Source: Verrucomicrobiota bacterium
Lineage (GTDB): Bacteria; Verrucomicrobiota; Verrucomicrobiia; Opitutales; Opitutaceae
NCBI GenBank assembly: GCA_030601755.1
Contig: JAUWBF010000020.1
Location: forward strand, 1 to 48,195
Reading direction: 5' to 3'
Length of the DNA: 48,195 nucleotides
Part shown: piece after piece, positions 32,446 through 40,936 of the stretch
Position numbering within the stretch: the first letter of the stretch is position 1
Layout: each line of letters opens with the position of its first letter
Made by a program: the position numbers and the translations under genes
Notes under the pieces: model-generated
Told to the model about the DNA's origin: nothing
Database searches by the model: none
What the model saw: the letters and a program-made list of their open reading frames with translations, nothing else

Positions 32446-33574
32446 GGAAACTGTTTTTGTAGGTTCCGTCGGTGAGGGGGCCGGCCGGGCTGCCGGTCAC
32501 GGTGCGGTCGGGCGAGTAGGCGTAGTGGTAGGCGAGATCGAGGCGGAGCGAGCCGGTGCGGTAGCCGCAGCCGAGGGCGAAGATGTGGCGGTCGGCGTCG
32601 GGGATGGCCGGGTTGTAGCTGTCGTCGGGAATGGAGTTTTCCGAGAAGGTGTAGCCGGCGCTGAGGCTGAAGCCGTTGTCGAACTCGCGGGTGACGCCGA
32701 AGTCGTAGAAGAAACCGGACTCCCAGTCGAGGGCGGAGGCGGCGCCGAGGGGCGGGGCGGAGTTGATGGCGAGGGTGTTGGTGCGGTCCCAGTTGGTCCA
32801 GTCGAGGTTGACCTCGAGGTTCCAGCCGGGCGCGGGGCGGAAGGAGTAGCCGAGGATGACGATCTCGGGGAAGGCGAGGTCGAGGGTGGCGCGCTGCGGG
32901 GGCACGGCGCCGGCGATGGAGGCGACGCCGGTGTGCTTGACGTCGTAGTGGTGCTGGTAGGACAGGCCGAAGGAGTGGCGCGCGGAGGGTTGCCAGAGCA
33001 CACCGGCGTTGAAGCCGAGCGACTCGCCGTCGCCGTGGAAGTCGTAAAGGCCGAAGCCGGTGTTGCGCCGCAGCGTGGCGGAGGACTCCTGGTAGGTGGG
33101 GCCGGCGGCGACGGAGAGGCCGGGCATGAGCTCGATGGCGCCGACGAGGGCGACGGAGAGGGTCTCGAGCTTGGAGTCGGTGGCGACGAGGTTGAAGGGG
33201 CCGGTGTCGGGCCAACTGCTGGCGAGGCCGAAGGGCGCGTAGGCGCCGAGGCCAAAGGAGTAGGGCTTCTCCTCGGGGGACCAGACGTAGTAGAGCTGCG
33301 GCACGACCTTGGGCGAGCGGTGCAGGGTGGCGTTGCCCGAGGCGCCGCTGAACTCGCCTTGCAACTGGATGGCGTAGGCGGTGCCGGAGACGGCCTGACC
33401 CTCGATCTGGGTGATGCCGGCGGGGTTGTAGTAGATGGCGGCAGGGGTGTCGGCGGTGGCGGCGAAGGCGTTGCCGCGCGCCATGGCGGCGGTGTCCTTG
33501 AAGCCGATGCGCGTGCCGGCCGCGAAGGCGGTGGCGGGGAGGAGGGCGATCAGCAGGGTTGGGGTGGTTCTCAT
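32411..33574 (-). CDS. FadL/OmpP1-family outer membrane transport protein (probable separate protein from internal start)
   Basis: 387 residues from the internal ATG at 33574. MRTTPTLLIALLPATAFAAG is a good signal peptide. The hatch domain carries GFKDTAAMARGNAFAATADTPAAIYYNPAGITQIEG, including the NPAG motif diagnostic of FadL/TodX channels. The barrel continues to the end residues YHYAYSPDRTVTGS and AIAASLDYRF, with a C-terminal Phe suited to outer membrane assembly. Channels of this family pass long-chain fatty acids and other hydrophobic compounds. Being upstream and coupled to the receiver-kinase and in the same frame as a kinase, it may supply the hydrophobic signal for this locus (inference). 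This span overlaps the larger entry above. Confidence 0.82.
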   Translation of the reverse strand: MRTTPTLLIALLPATAFAAGTRIGFKDTAAMARGNAFAATADTPAAIYYNPAGITQIEGQAVSGTAYAIQLQGEFSGASGNATLHRSPKVVPQLYYVWSPEEKPYSFGLGAYAPFGLASSWPDTGPFNLVATDSKLETLSVALVGAIELMPGLSVAAGPTYQESSATLRRNTGFGLYDFHGDGESLGFNAGVLWQPSARHSFGLSYQHHYDVKHTGVASIAGAVPPQRATLDLAFPEIVILGYSFRPAPGWNLEVNLDWTNWDRTNTLAINSAPPLGAASALDWESGFFYDFGVTREFDNGFSLSAGYTFSENSIPDDSYNPAIPDADRHIFALGCGYRTGSLRLDLAYHYAYSPDRTVTGSPAGPLTDGTYKNSFHAIAASLDYRF

Positions 33575-35587
33575 GGTGATCGGGGAGGCGGGCGGGGTTA
33601 GGCGAGCGGGGAGTTGCACGGAGAGGTGGTTGGCGCCGGGCTTGGTGTCGGGGTGGATCTCCAAAACGCCGGAGTGGTGGTCGACGATGCGGCGGGCGAC
33701 GGTGAGCCCGAGGCCGACGCCGGTGTTGCGCGTGGTGAAGAACGGCTCGGTGGCGCGCGCGGCGATGTCCTTGGTGAAGCCGGGGCCGGGATCGGAGAAG
33801 CCGACCAGCAGCCGGGGCGGCGCGCCCGACGGCGAGATGAGCCGGAGGTCGACGCGGATGGGCGCCTCGACGGTCGCGCCGACGGTGGCCTGCAGGGCGT
33901 TGCAGAGGATCTCCTCGAGGGCGTGGCTGAGGCTGGCGCGGTGGGCGCGCACGGAGAGTTCGCCGTCCTCGCCGGTGATGACGAACTCGGCGGAGAGTCC
34001 GATCGAGCGGCACGCGCGGTCGAAGGCGGCCTGCAGCAACGGGCGCACGGGCAGGATGCCGTCGGCGGGGTAGGGCGGCTGCGAGAGGAAGAGCATTTGC
34101 TCGGTGAAGCGCTGGATGCGCGCGGTCTCGCGGCCGAGGGAGGCCTTGAGCGAGTCGCGGAATTCGCCCGAGGCGTAGTCGCTGTCGAAGAGCTGGTGGT
34201 GGGTGGTCAGCGGCACGAGCGAGTTGCGGATCTCGTGGGCGAAGCGGCGGGCGATGAGCGCGAGCAGTTGGTGGTTGGACGCGGCGATCTCGGCGCGTTG
34301 GGCGGCCTGGATCTGGGTGAAGTCCTCGATGAGGGCCAGCACGGGCTGGGGCAGGGTCTGGTCGGGTCCGTGCAAGGGGATCAGGCTCGCGCGGTAGCTG
34401 CGGGCGGATGCGGCGGGCGAGTCCAGAAAGAACGGTTCGGCGGGCTGGCCCTTCTCCGCGAGGTCGTGGATGGCGCGGGCGAGCGGCGGGGGCAGCTCGG
34501 CGAAGTCGACCGGCGCGGGCGTCGCGTGCGACGTGCCGCGCAGGAACTGGGTGAAGGCGGGGTTGGCGTGCAGGATGCCAAGGTCGGCCGAGACGACGAG
34601 GCTGCCGCTGGTGAGCGCGCCGAGCACGTCGGAGAGGAGGTTGTGGCTGGCGGCGAGCTGGTGGTGCAGGCGGCTGTTCTTGAGCGCGACGGCGAGCTCC
34701 TCGAGGAGGTGGTAGACGAGTTGCAGCTCGGAGTCGGCGAAGGGCGTGCCGGTGACGCGGCCGCCGATGACGGCGACGCCGAGGGTGTGCTCGCGGTCGT
34801 TGACGGGCAGGGCGACTTGGCAGCCGAGCACGTCGAATTCGCGTTGCATCTTGGCCATGTCGGCCGAGGCGAAGCCGGGCAACGTCTCGAGGCGGAGGAT
34901 CTGGCCGCGCTTGATGACATGGTGGCCGAGGCCGCCGGTGCGCGAGAGCTCGATGCAGTCGAGCAGCTCGGTGGGAATGCCGGCCGAGGCCACGCAGGTG
35001 AGGCGGTGGCGGTGGCGCTCGGCGGTGGCGCCGGCGGGGCCGGGCGCGGGCTCAAGGAAGATCGCGATGCGCGTGATGCTGAGGATCTCGCGGAGCTTGA
35101 GCACGTAGTGCTGGGTGAAGAGCTTCGGGTCGAGCGAGTAGCCGAGGATCTTGGAGAAGTCGCGCAACACCTCCAGCGAGTTGACCGGCAGGCGCGCGGG
35201 GGCCTCGGGCTGGGGTTGCCGCACGGGTGAGTTGCTCGGCGCGGTCGCGACCAAATGGCGGCAGGCGCGGTGAAAGCCGCGGGATGAAAGCGGACCGCGC
35301 AGCACGAGGTCCGCGCCGCCGGCGTAGAGGCGTTGCTCGAGCTCGGCGCCGACGGAGCCGACGACCAGCACCAAGGGCGGATGCGAGGCGGGCAGGTCGG
35401 ACGGCTCGAAGAGGTCGCGCTCGTCGCGGACGGGGACGACGCACAGGTCGAAGATGCCGGCCTCGATGAGCGGGCGCGCGGCGTCGGCGTTGTCCTTGCG
35501 GACGACCTTGCAGTCGGGGTCGTTGAACAAATGCCCTGCCAACTCGTGGGCGGGGATTTCTTCGGCGATGATGAGAACGTGGATCAC
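32411..35587 (-). CDS. GAF/PAS sensor histidine kinase running in frame into a FadL-type outer membrane protein
   Basis: 1058 residues in one open frame, with two modules of conflicting location. Residues 1-671: a degenerate receiver (about 1-112; the acceptor position reads CVVPV with no Asp), GAF domain (about 140-305), PAS-like region (about 315-425), and histidine kinase with His451 in RRFAHEIRNSLVPL and ATP boxes ending GVGLGLTVARRI. Residues 672-1058: signal peptide and FadL barrel (separate entry). No stop lies between them: the kinase end VQLPARLTPPASPIT joins directly to MRTTPTLL. A TAA at 33598-33600 is present one base out of frame, so the kinase's own stop may have been lost by a one-base insertion. 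I start at GTG 35587 because MIHVLIIAEEIPAHEL is receiver-like; longer frames reach 35686. Either a true fusion or two genes. Confidence 0.75.
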   Translation of the reverse strand: MIHVLIIAEEIPAHELAGHLFNDPDCKVVRKDNADAARPLIEAGIFDLCVVPVRDERDLFEPSDLPASHPPLVLVVGSVGAELEQRLYAGGADLVLRGPLSSRGFHRACRHLVATAPSNSPVRQPQPEAPARLPVNSLEVLRDFSKILGYSLDPKLFTQHYVLKLREILSITRIAIFLEPAPGPAGATAERHRHRLTCVASAGIPTELLDCIELSRTGGLGHHVIKRGQILRLETLPGFASADMAKMQREFDVLGCQVALPVNDREHTLGVAVIGGRVTGTPFADSELQLVYHLLEELAVALKNSRLHHQLAASHNLLSDVLGALTSGSLVVSADLGILHANPAFTQFLRGTSHATPAPVDFAELPPPLARAIHDLAEKGQPAEPFFLDSPAASARSYRASLIPLHGPDQTLPQPVLALIEDFTQIQAAQRAEIAASNHQLLALIARRFAHEIRNSLVPLTTHHQLFDSDYASGEFRDSLKASLGRETARIQRFTEQMLFLSQPPYPADGILPVRPLLQAAFDRACRSIGLSAEFVITGEDGELSVRAHRASLSHALEEILCNALQATVGATVEAPIRVDLRLISPSGAPPRLLVGFSDPGPGFTKDIAARATEPFFTTRNTGVGLGLTVARRIVDHHSGVLEIHPDTKPGANHLSVQLPARLTPPASPITMRTTPTLLIALLPATAFAAGTRIGFKDTAAMARGNAFAATADTPAAIYYNPAGITQIEGQAVSGTAYAIQLQGEFSGASGNATLHRSPKVVPQLYYVWSPEEKPYSFGLGAYAPFGLASSWPDTGPFNLVATDSKLETLSVALVGAIELMPGLSVAAGPTYQESSATLRRNTGFGLYDFHGDGESLGFNAGVLWQPSARHSFGLSYQHHYDVKHTGVASIAGAVPPQRATLDLAFPEIVILGYSFRPAPGWNLEVNLDWTNWDRTNTLAINSAPPLGAASALDWESGFFYDFGVTREFDNGFSLSAGYTFSENSIPDDSYNPAIPDADRHIFALGCGYRTGSLRLDLAYHYAYSPDRTVTGSPAGPLTDGTYKNSFHAIAASLDYRF

Positions 35588-35757
35588 GGAGAAGGCTGAG
35601 CGGGGGACACTCGTTGCGGAAAAACCCGGTGGCGTTTTGAACATCTTTCGAGGCCATTGCTTAGCAACAGCAAAGTGGTCGCGCACTCGTCATAAAAGGC
35701 CGTTGCGTTGATGTGTTGAATGCAAAGTCTGCGTGACAGCGTGAACGTCCGTATCCC
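35588..35757. promoter_or_regulatory. Divergent promoter region of the signalling locus
   Basis: 170 bases between the kinase GTG (35587) and the LuxD-methyltransferase ATG (35758). It probably holds promoters for both operons. TTGCT at 35657-35661 with AGCAA at 35663-35667 and 35669-35673 forms a small dyad that could be an operator. The longest minus-strand frame reaches 35686, so part could instead be coding. No consensus -35/-10 pair is convincing. Confidence 0.35.
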
Positions 35758-37449
35758 ATGAGCAATCAACCCACCGTCACCTACGTCCCGGACATCCGCA
35801 GCGAACTCGTCTCCTATCCGGCCAGGTCCGGGCTGAGGATCGCCGCCTACCTCGACCACCCGCCCGAATCGATCGCGCTCAACCGGGTCGTGGTGCTTTC
35901 GCCGAAGTATGGCGAGAGCAAGAAGAACAACCTGCAGCTTGGTTACTATCTGGCGGCCAACGGCTTTACCGTGCTGCGTTTCGACTTCACCTGCCACTTT
36001 GGCGAGAGCGAGGGCTCGATGCTCGACTTCACGCTGCCGGCCGCGGTCGACGACACGCTGGCCTCGCTGGACTATCTCGAACGCGAACACGGTGTATCCG
36101 AAGTAACACTACTGGCGAGCAGCCTGTCCGCGGTGACGGCGTTTCGCGCGGCCTCGCTCGACGTTAGGGTGAAGCACCTAATGACCATCGTGGGCGTGGT
36201 CGATCTGACCTTCACGTTGAAGCGCGTTTATCAGGAGGACCTCATCGGCGGCTACATCGAGGGACGGCGCTACGGCGTGCTCGATATCCTCGGGCACGAG
36301 GTGAACATGGACCACTTCTTCGACGTCACCATCAAGGAGCAGATGCACACCCTTGAGGGCACGCGCGCGGCGATGGAGAAGCTGCGCTGTCCGGTGAGCT
36401 TCTTCCCCGCGGCGAACGACGCTTGGGTGCGTATCGAGGATGTGGAGACGGTGGCCGCCGCGGCCGCGCGGGCCGAGATCCATCCCATCGAGGGCGCCAT
36501 GCACGAGGTGCAGGAGAACCCGCAGGCCGCCGAGCTGACGTTGCGCAAGGTCGTCGAGGTTTGCCGTCGCCACGCGCGGCCCGACTCGCCCGACCTCGAC
36601 CAGCTCCGCGTGCCGGAGCGCAAGGCGATGTTTCGCCAGAACAAGATCGAGCGCGACCGCCTGCGCGAGGCCCGCCCGCTCGACGCCGAGGAGGACGAGT
36701 TCTGGGGCAAATACCTGGAGAAATACCGGGTCATGGAGAAGATGGGCGACTACCAGGAATACGTGCAGCTCCTCGGCGGCCTGCTCGGCAAGTTCCGCGA
36801 CGGCGAGATCCTCCTGGACGCCGGCTGCGGCAACGGCCTGTTCGGCGTGTGGGTGATGCGCGACCTGCTGGCCCGCCAGAAGGACAGCCTCGCGGTGCCC
36901 CCGATGTATTTCGGCATGGACCTGACCGACTCCGGCCTGAGCGACGCGGCGGGCAAACACACCGGCGTGCAGTCCCTCTTCCCCGACGCCGATCCGGTGG
37001 GGCTCATGTATACGCGCGTCGACCTCGATCTGTTCGGCTCGGACCAGGTGCCGCCGGCCGAGATCGTGCAAATTGCAGACGGCACCTTCGACAAGATCGC
37101 CTGCAGTCTACTGCTTTCCTATCTGAAGTCGCCGATCAACCTGCTCGTGCAGATGCACCGCGTGCTGCGGCCCGGCGGGCGCATCGTGATCTCGAGCATG
37201 AAGCCCTTCTGCGATCTGTCGTCGATCTACCGCGACTTCGTCGAGGAGAAGGCGGATCGCACCGACGTCGAGTCCGCCCGCGACCTGCTGCGCGCGGCCG
37301 GCGCGATCAAGACCAAGCAGGAGCAGGGCTACTACGTGTTCTTCAGTGCGGAGGAGCTCACCGACCTGCTGACCGAGGCGGGCTTTCGCTCGCCCCAGGC
37401 GTTCAATTCGCTGGGCAACCAGGCCCACGTCGTGACGGCGACCAAGTGA
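35758..37449 (+). CDS. LuxD-like acyl thioesterase fused to SAM-dependent methyltransferase
   Basis: 563 residues. Residues 1-285 match the LuxD (myristoyl-ACP thioesterase / acyltransferase) fold: the sequence LLASSLSAVTAFR corresponds to LuxD's nucleophile region, giving Ser122; Asp221 in NDAWV and His249 in AMHEVQEN complete the triad. The FRFDFTCHFGESEGS and IVGVVDLTFTL blocks also align. Residues 340-555 are a class I methyltransferase: motif I LLDAGCGNGLFG (352-363), FDKIACSLLLSYL, and the RVLRPGGRIVIS post-motif. A charged linker at about 285-335 joins them. A plausible reaction: release of a fatty acyl chain from ACP or CoA and methylation to a methyl ester (inference). The next gene starts with GTG overlapping its stop by 4 bases, so it is the first gene of a coupled set. 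Confidence 0.9.
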   Translation: MSNQPTVTYVPDIRSELVSYPARSGLRIAAYLDHPPESIALNRVVVLSPKYGESKKNNLQLGYYLAANGFTVLRFDFTCHFGESEGSMLDFTLPAAVDDTLASLDYLEREHGVSEVTLLASSLSAVTAFRAASLDVRVKHLMTIVGVVDLTFTLKRVYQEDLIGGYIEGRRYGVLDILGHEVNMDHFFDVTIKEQMHTLEGTRAAMEKLRCPVSFFPAANDAWVRIEDVETVAAAAARAEIHPIEGAMHEVQENPQAAELTLRKVVEVCRRHARPDSPDLDQLRVPERKAMFRQNKIERDRLREARPLDAEEDEFWGKYLEKYRVMEKMGDYQEYVQLLGGLLGKFRDGEILLDAGCGNGLFGVWVMRDLLARQKDSLAVPPMYFGMDLTDSGLSDAAGKHTGVQSLFPDADPVGLMYTRVDLDLFGSDQVPPAEIVQIADGTFDKIACSLLLSYLKSPINLLVQMHRVLRPGGRIVISSMKPFCDLSSIYRDFVEEKADRTDVESARDLLRAAGAIKTKQEQGYYVFFSAEELTDLLTEAGFRSPQAFNSLGNQAHVVTATK

Positions 37450-39557
37450 TCACCTACTGCATCATCACGGCCTTCATCAACGCCCTCGCCGGCGTCGTCC
37501 TCGGGCTGTCGGTTTTGTTCAAGGGCCCGCGCAACCGGCGCAACCACGTCTTCGCGTGGTTCACGGCGAGCTTCGTCGTATGGTCGTGGTTTTACCTGCG
37601 CTGGCAACTCGCGGGCTCCGACGAGGAGGCGCTGCGGCTGGCGCGCGTGCTGACCGGCGCGTCGATCTTCATTCCGATAACCTACTTCCACTTCGTCATC
37701 CGGCTGGTGGAGAAAAACCGCCCGGCGGAGATCGCCGTCGGCTACCTGCTCGCGCTGGGCGTGAGCGCATTCACCTTCACGCCTTGGCTGGTGGAGTCGG
37801 TCGAGCCGCGGATGATGTTTCCCCACTGGCCGCAAAAGGGGCCGCTCTTCTACCCCTACATCCTGATCTTCGGCTACTACACGGTCCGCGCGTGGATCCT
37901 GTCGTTCCAAGGCTACCGCGCGGCCACGCACTGGCGGCGCAAGCAGCTCGGCTACGTCTGCCTGAGCACGATGATCGGCTGGATCGGCGGACTGACCAAT
38001 TTTCTGCTCTGGTTCGAGATCCCCGTGCCGCCGGTGGGCAACGGCATGGCGCTGATCTACATCGGCGGCGTCAGCTACGCGATGATGCGCTTCCGCCTCG
38101 TGGACGTGGACGAGTTCATCATCAAGGGCATCGTCTACCTGCTCGCCGTCTCGGGCCTGTCGTTGTTCTACTTTCTGCTCGTCGAGGGCCTGCCGCAGTT
38201 CGTGCCGACGGGCTTCCCCCAGTTGGAAAACTCGGCCGGCTACCTCGCAGCCTTCCTCGTGACGCTGCTGTTCTTCCTGCTGGTGCCGCAACTGCGGCGC
38301 GCGCTGGACGCCTTCCTCGAACTGCGCGTGCTCAGCGCCCGCAGCCAGTCGCGCGAACGCCTGCGGGAATTCACCGGCCGCATCGCCGCGATCAACGACC
38401 TGCGCACGCTCTTCGCCGAGGCGGTCGTGGCCATCTCGCGCGCGCTGGACGCCGACTCCGTGGCGCTCTACGCGCGGGCCGAGTTCTCCAGCGATCTGCA
38501 CCTCGAAAGCGCGGTCGGTCCGGGTCCCGCCGGCGGACGCCGGCCCGCGCTTACACCCGAGGCCGGCTGGCTGGGCGGACTGCCCGTCGCGGACCGCGCG
38601 CTCGTGCTCTATGAACTCGAGGAAGGCGCCGCCGCGGACGAACGCGCCAAGCTCGACGAACTCCGCCGCGCCCACCAGGTCGAGCTGATCCTGCCGATCA
38701 GCGAGGCGGGCAATCTCCACGGCGTCATCCTCATCGGCCGTTGCCGCGACCACCGCCTCTTCGGCGACGTGGACATCGCGCTGCTCGAATCGCTCGCCCT
38801 GCGCATCGCGCTCACCATCCGCGCGCGCCAGCTCGAGCGCCAGGCCAACCACGCCGAGAAACTCATCTCGCTCGGCACGCTGGCCGCCGGCGTGGCCCAC
38901 GAGCTGCGCAACCCGCTGGTCTCGATCCGCACCTTCAGCGCGCTCATCGAGGAGCAGGGCGCGGACCCGGAGTTTCGCCGCGAGTTTCGCGGCGTGGTCG
39001 CGCGCGACGTGGAGCGCATCGCCAGCATCGTGGACAACGTCTCGGCGTTCGCCGACAACGCGCCGGTCAAGTTCACCCCCGTGCGACCCTCGGAGGTGCT
39101 GCGCGGCGTGCGCGACATCTCCGCGCCCGACTTCCGCGCGGCCGGCGTGCAGCTCGTCCTGCCGGAGACGCCCTCGTGCGAGGTCGCGGGCAACTACAGC
39201 CAGTTGCTGCAGGTCTTCATCAACCTCTTTCAAAACGCCCTGCACGCCCTCGAGGGCCGGCCCGCGCCGTGCATCCGCGTCGCCTATCGCCGCGGCCCCG
39301 AGACCGCCTCCGGCCCGACCATGATCATCGACGTGGCCGACAACGGCGCGGGCATCGACGAGGCGGTGAGCCGCCGCATTTTCGAGCCGTTCGTGACGAC
39401 CAAGTCCACCGGCGACGAGACCGCCAAGCGCGGCATGGGCCTGGGCCTGGCCATCGTGAAGCGCATCGTCGAGGCGCACGGCGGCGTCATCACCGTCGCC
39501 AGCCAGACCGGCGTCGGCACCACCTTTTCCGTGCAACTTCCCTGTTTGAAAAAATGA
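37446..39557 (+). CDS. Multi-pass membrane histidine kinase with GAF domain
   Basis: 703 residues, starting at GTG 37446, which overlaps the TGA of the preceding gene. Eight or nine membrane helices in the first 283 residues (for instance 4-23, 35-52, 70-86, 97-113, 135-152, 170-190, 228-246, 264-282), then a GAF domain at about 305-460 and a kinase core: His485 in LAAGVAHELRNPLVSIR, with ATP boxes at VFINLFQNALHALE, VADNGAGIDEAVSRRIFEPFVTTK and MGLGLAIVKRI. The large membrane part suggests sensing of a hydrophobic ligand in the bilayer, as proposed for PhcS or the nine-helix LuxN. It is preceded by a candidate signal synthase, and its stop overlaps the next ATG (ATGA). Ligand unproven. Confidence 0.92.
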   Translation: MITYCIITAFINALAGVVLGLSVLFKGPRNRRNHVFAWFTASFVVWSWFYLRWQLAGSDEEALRLARVLTGASIFIPITYFHFVIRLVEKNRPAEIAVGYLLALGVSAFTFTPWLVESVEPRMMFPHWPQKGPLFYPYILIFGYYTVRAWILSFQGYRAATHWRRKQLGYVCLSTMIGWIGGLTNFLLWFEIPVPPVGNGMALIYIGGVSYAMMRFRLVDVDEFIIKGIVYLLAVSGLSLFYFLLVEGLPQFVPTGFPQLENSAGYLAAFLVTLLFFLLVPQLRRALDAFLELRVLSARSQSRERLREFTGRIAAINDLRTLFAEAVVAISRALDADSVALYARAEFSSDLHLESAVGPGPAGGRRPALTPEAGWLGGLPVADRALVLYELEEGAAADERAKLDELRRAHQVELILPISEAGNLHGVILIGRCRDHRLFGDVDIALLESLALRIALTIRARQLERQANHAEKLISLGTLAAGVAHELRNPLVSIRTFSALIEEQGADPEFRREFRGVVARDVERIASIVDNVSAFADNAPVKFTPVRPSEVLRGVRDISAPDFRAAGVQLVLPETPSCEVAGNYSQLLQVFINLFQNALHALEGRPAPCIRVAYRRGPETASGPTMIIDVADNGAGIDEAVSRRIFEPFVTTKSTGDETAKRGMGLGLAIVKRIVEAHGGVITVASQTGVGTTFSVQLPCLKK

Positions 39558-40936
39558 ACCCGCCCACCAACGCCACTCCCGCGCCGGTCACGCTGGCCGG
39601 CCCGGCCGCATTGCGCGAACTCGCCCGGGCCTTCACCCATATCACCGATTTTCGCCGCTTCGTGGAGATGCTCGAGGCCGTGCTCGGCAAGGCCGCCTTC
39701 TTCGCCGAGGCGCGCGTGCAGCTGCTGCCCGACGGCCCCGAGCCCGCGGTCTTCACGCCGGGCAAGATCACCGTGCCGCTCAACGTCGGCGAGCGCTTCC
39801 AGGGCGTGCTCAGGCTGGCCGGCGCGCCCGATCATCCGTTCGGTCCCGGCGACCTACACCTCATGTCCGCGCTCGCCTCGGTGTTGGCCGCGGCCATGGA
39901 CCACGCGCGCCGCCACGGCGAGCTGATGCGCAACCTCGAGGTGCTCGAGCTGCTGCTCAACCTCGCGCCCGTCGGCCTTCTGCTGGCCGACGCCGACGGC
40001 CGTCCGCAACTGGCCAACGACACCGCGCGCCGCTGGCTCGGCGTGGCCGACGCGCGCGCGGCCGGCGAGGCCTTCACCGCCGCCGCCCCCGAGGGCGGCT
40101 GGTTGCGCGCGGGACGCTTTCACCTGCGCGCGGGCGGCCGCCTGCTCTACGCCGAGGTGGCCAGCTTCCGGCCCGCGGAGGGTGGCGGGGCCTTCGCGGT
40201 CGTCTTGACTGATCTCAGCCCGGAACAAGGGCGACTGATCGACGGCCTGCAGCGCGAGCTCTACCGCTGCCGTTGGAAGGGCACGCCGCTGGCCTTCGTG
40301 TTGCTGGAGTCGTCGCAGCCGGGCGCGCTGTGTCCGCAGCTGCCCGCGCTCCGCGGCGAGTATCGCACCGGCGAGTTCGACGGTCCCTACGACGCGCATC
40401 GCGTCGCGGTGGTGCTGCCCGAGGTCCCGCTCGGCGAGGCGCGCGACCGCCTGCGCGGCTGGGCGCGGCACTTCGCCGCCCTCGACCTGCGCGCCGCGGT
40501 GGTGGCGCCCGACACCGACCGCGCCGAGGAGGTGTTGTCGGAGGCGCTCGACGACCTGCGTCCCGTCGAGAGCGTGCTGCGCCGCTCGCTGCTGCTCTAC
40601 GACGATTATCCGGCGGTCAACGACATGCTCGCGATGGTGCTGCGCCGTCACTTCGACGTGGTGAAGAGCTCCAACATCGAGGAGGCCAAGGCGCTGCTGC
40701 GCGAACGCCGCTTCGACGGCCTCGTCACCGAGGTCGAACTGCGCGCCGGCGGCAGCGGACTGGACCTGGCGCGCATGGCGCGTGAGCTGCAACCGGGCAT
40801 CCGGCCGTTCTTCACGACGGTCACGCACGAGCAGGAGAGCCTCACCGACGACCCGCTGCTGGCCGATCACCGCGTGATCGCCAAACCCTTCGACGTGCGC
40901 CGGCTCGAGGCCATCATGCGCGAGGCGCTGCCGTGA
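39554..40936 (+). CDS. GAF-PAS protein with C-terminal pseudo-receiver
   Basis: 460 residues, overlapping the kinase stop by 4 bases. A GAF-like domain (about 20-115), a PAS domain (about 130-215), a degenerate GGDEF-like segment at about 238-335 (GGDEF motif absent; RVAVVLPEVPLGEARDRLRGW is the recognisable part), and a receiver at about 342-458. The receiver has Asp350 and Asp351 (LYDDYP) and Lys444 (IAKPF), but the phospho-acceptor position is Glu393 (LVTEVEL), so it may mimic the phosphorylated state or not be phosphorylated at all. No output DNA-binding domain is present. Cytoplasmic, last gene of the set. It could act as an adaptor between the kinases. Function inferred from architecture only. 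Confidence 0.85.
   Translation: MNPPTNATPAPVTLAGPAALRELARAFTHITDFRRFVEMLEAVLGKAAFFAEARVQLLPDGPEPAVFTPGKITVPLNVGERFQGVLRLAGAPDHPFGPGDLHLMSALASVLAAAMDHARRHGELMRNLEVLELLLNLAPVGLLLADADGRPQLANDTARRWLGVADARAAGEAFTAAAPEGGWLRAGRFHLRAGGRLLYAEVASFRPAEGGGAFAVVLTDLSPEQGRLIDGLQRELYRCRWKGTPLAFVLLESSQPGALCPQLPALRGEYRTGEFDGPYDAHRVAVVLPEVPLGEARDRLRGWARHFAALDLRAAVVAPDTDRAEEVLSEALDDLRPVESVLRRSLLLYDDYPAVNDMLAMVLRRHFDVVKSSNIEEAKALLRERRFDGLVTEVELRAGGSGLDLARMARELQPGIRPFFTTVTHEQESLTDDPLLADHRVIAKPFDVRRLEAIMREALP

Noticed and set aside
30030-34013. Two long minus-strand frames rich in Arg, Pro, Ser and Thr
   Set aside because: They shadow exbD, the dehydrogenase, the receiver-kinase and FadL, all of which have clear motifs in other frames.
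35588-35686. Upstream extension of the kinase-FadL frame with ATG codons
   Set aside because: The residues added (such as MFKTPPGFSAT) are not receiver-like; GTG 35587 gives a family-like start, although this cannot be excluded.
35758-40936. Possible PEP-CTERM PrsK/PrsR regulatory pair
   Set aside because: The multi-pass GAF kinase is similar in layout to PrsK, but there is no AAA+/HTH PrsR-like regulator and no PEP-CTERM or exosortase gene nearby.
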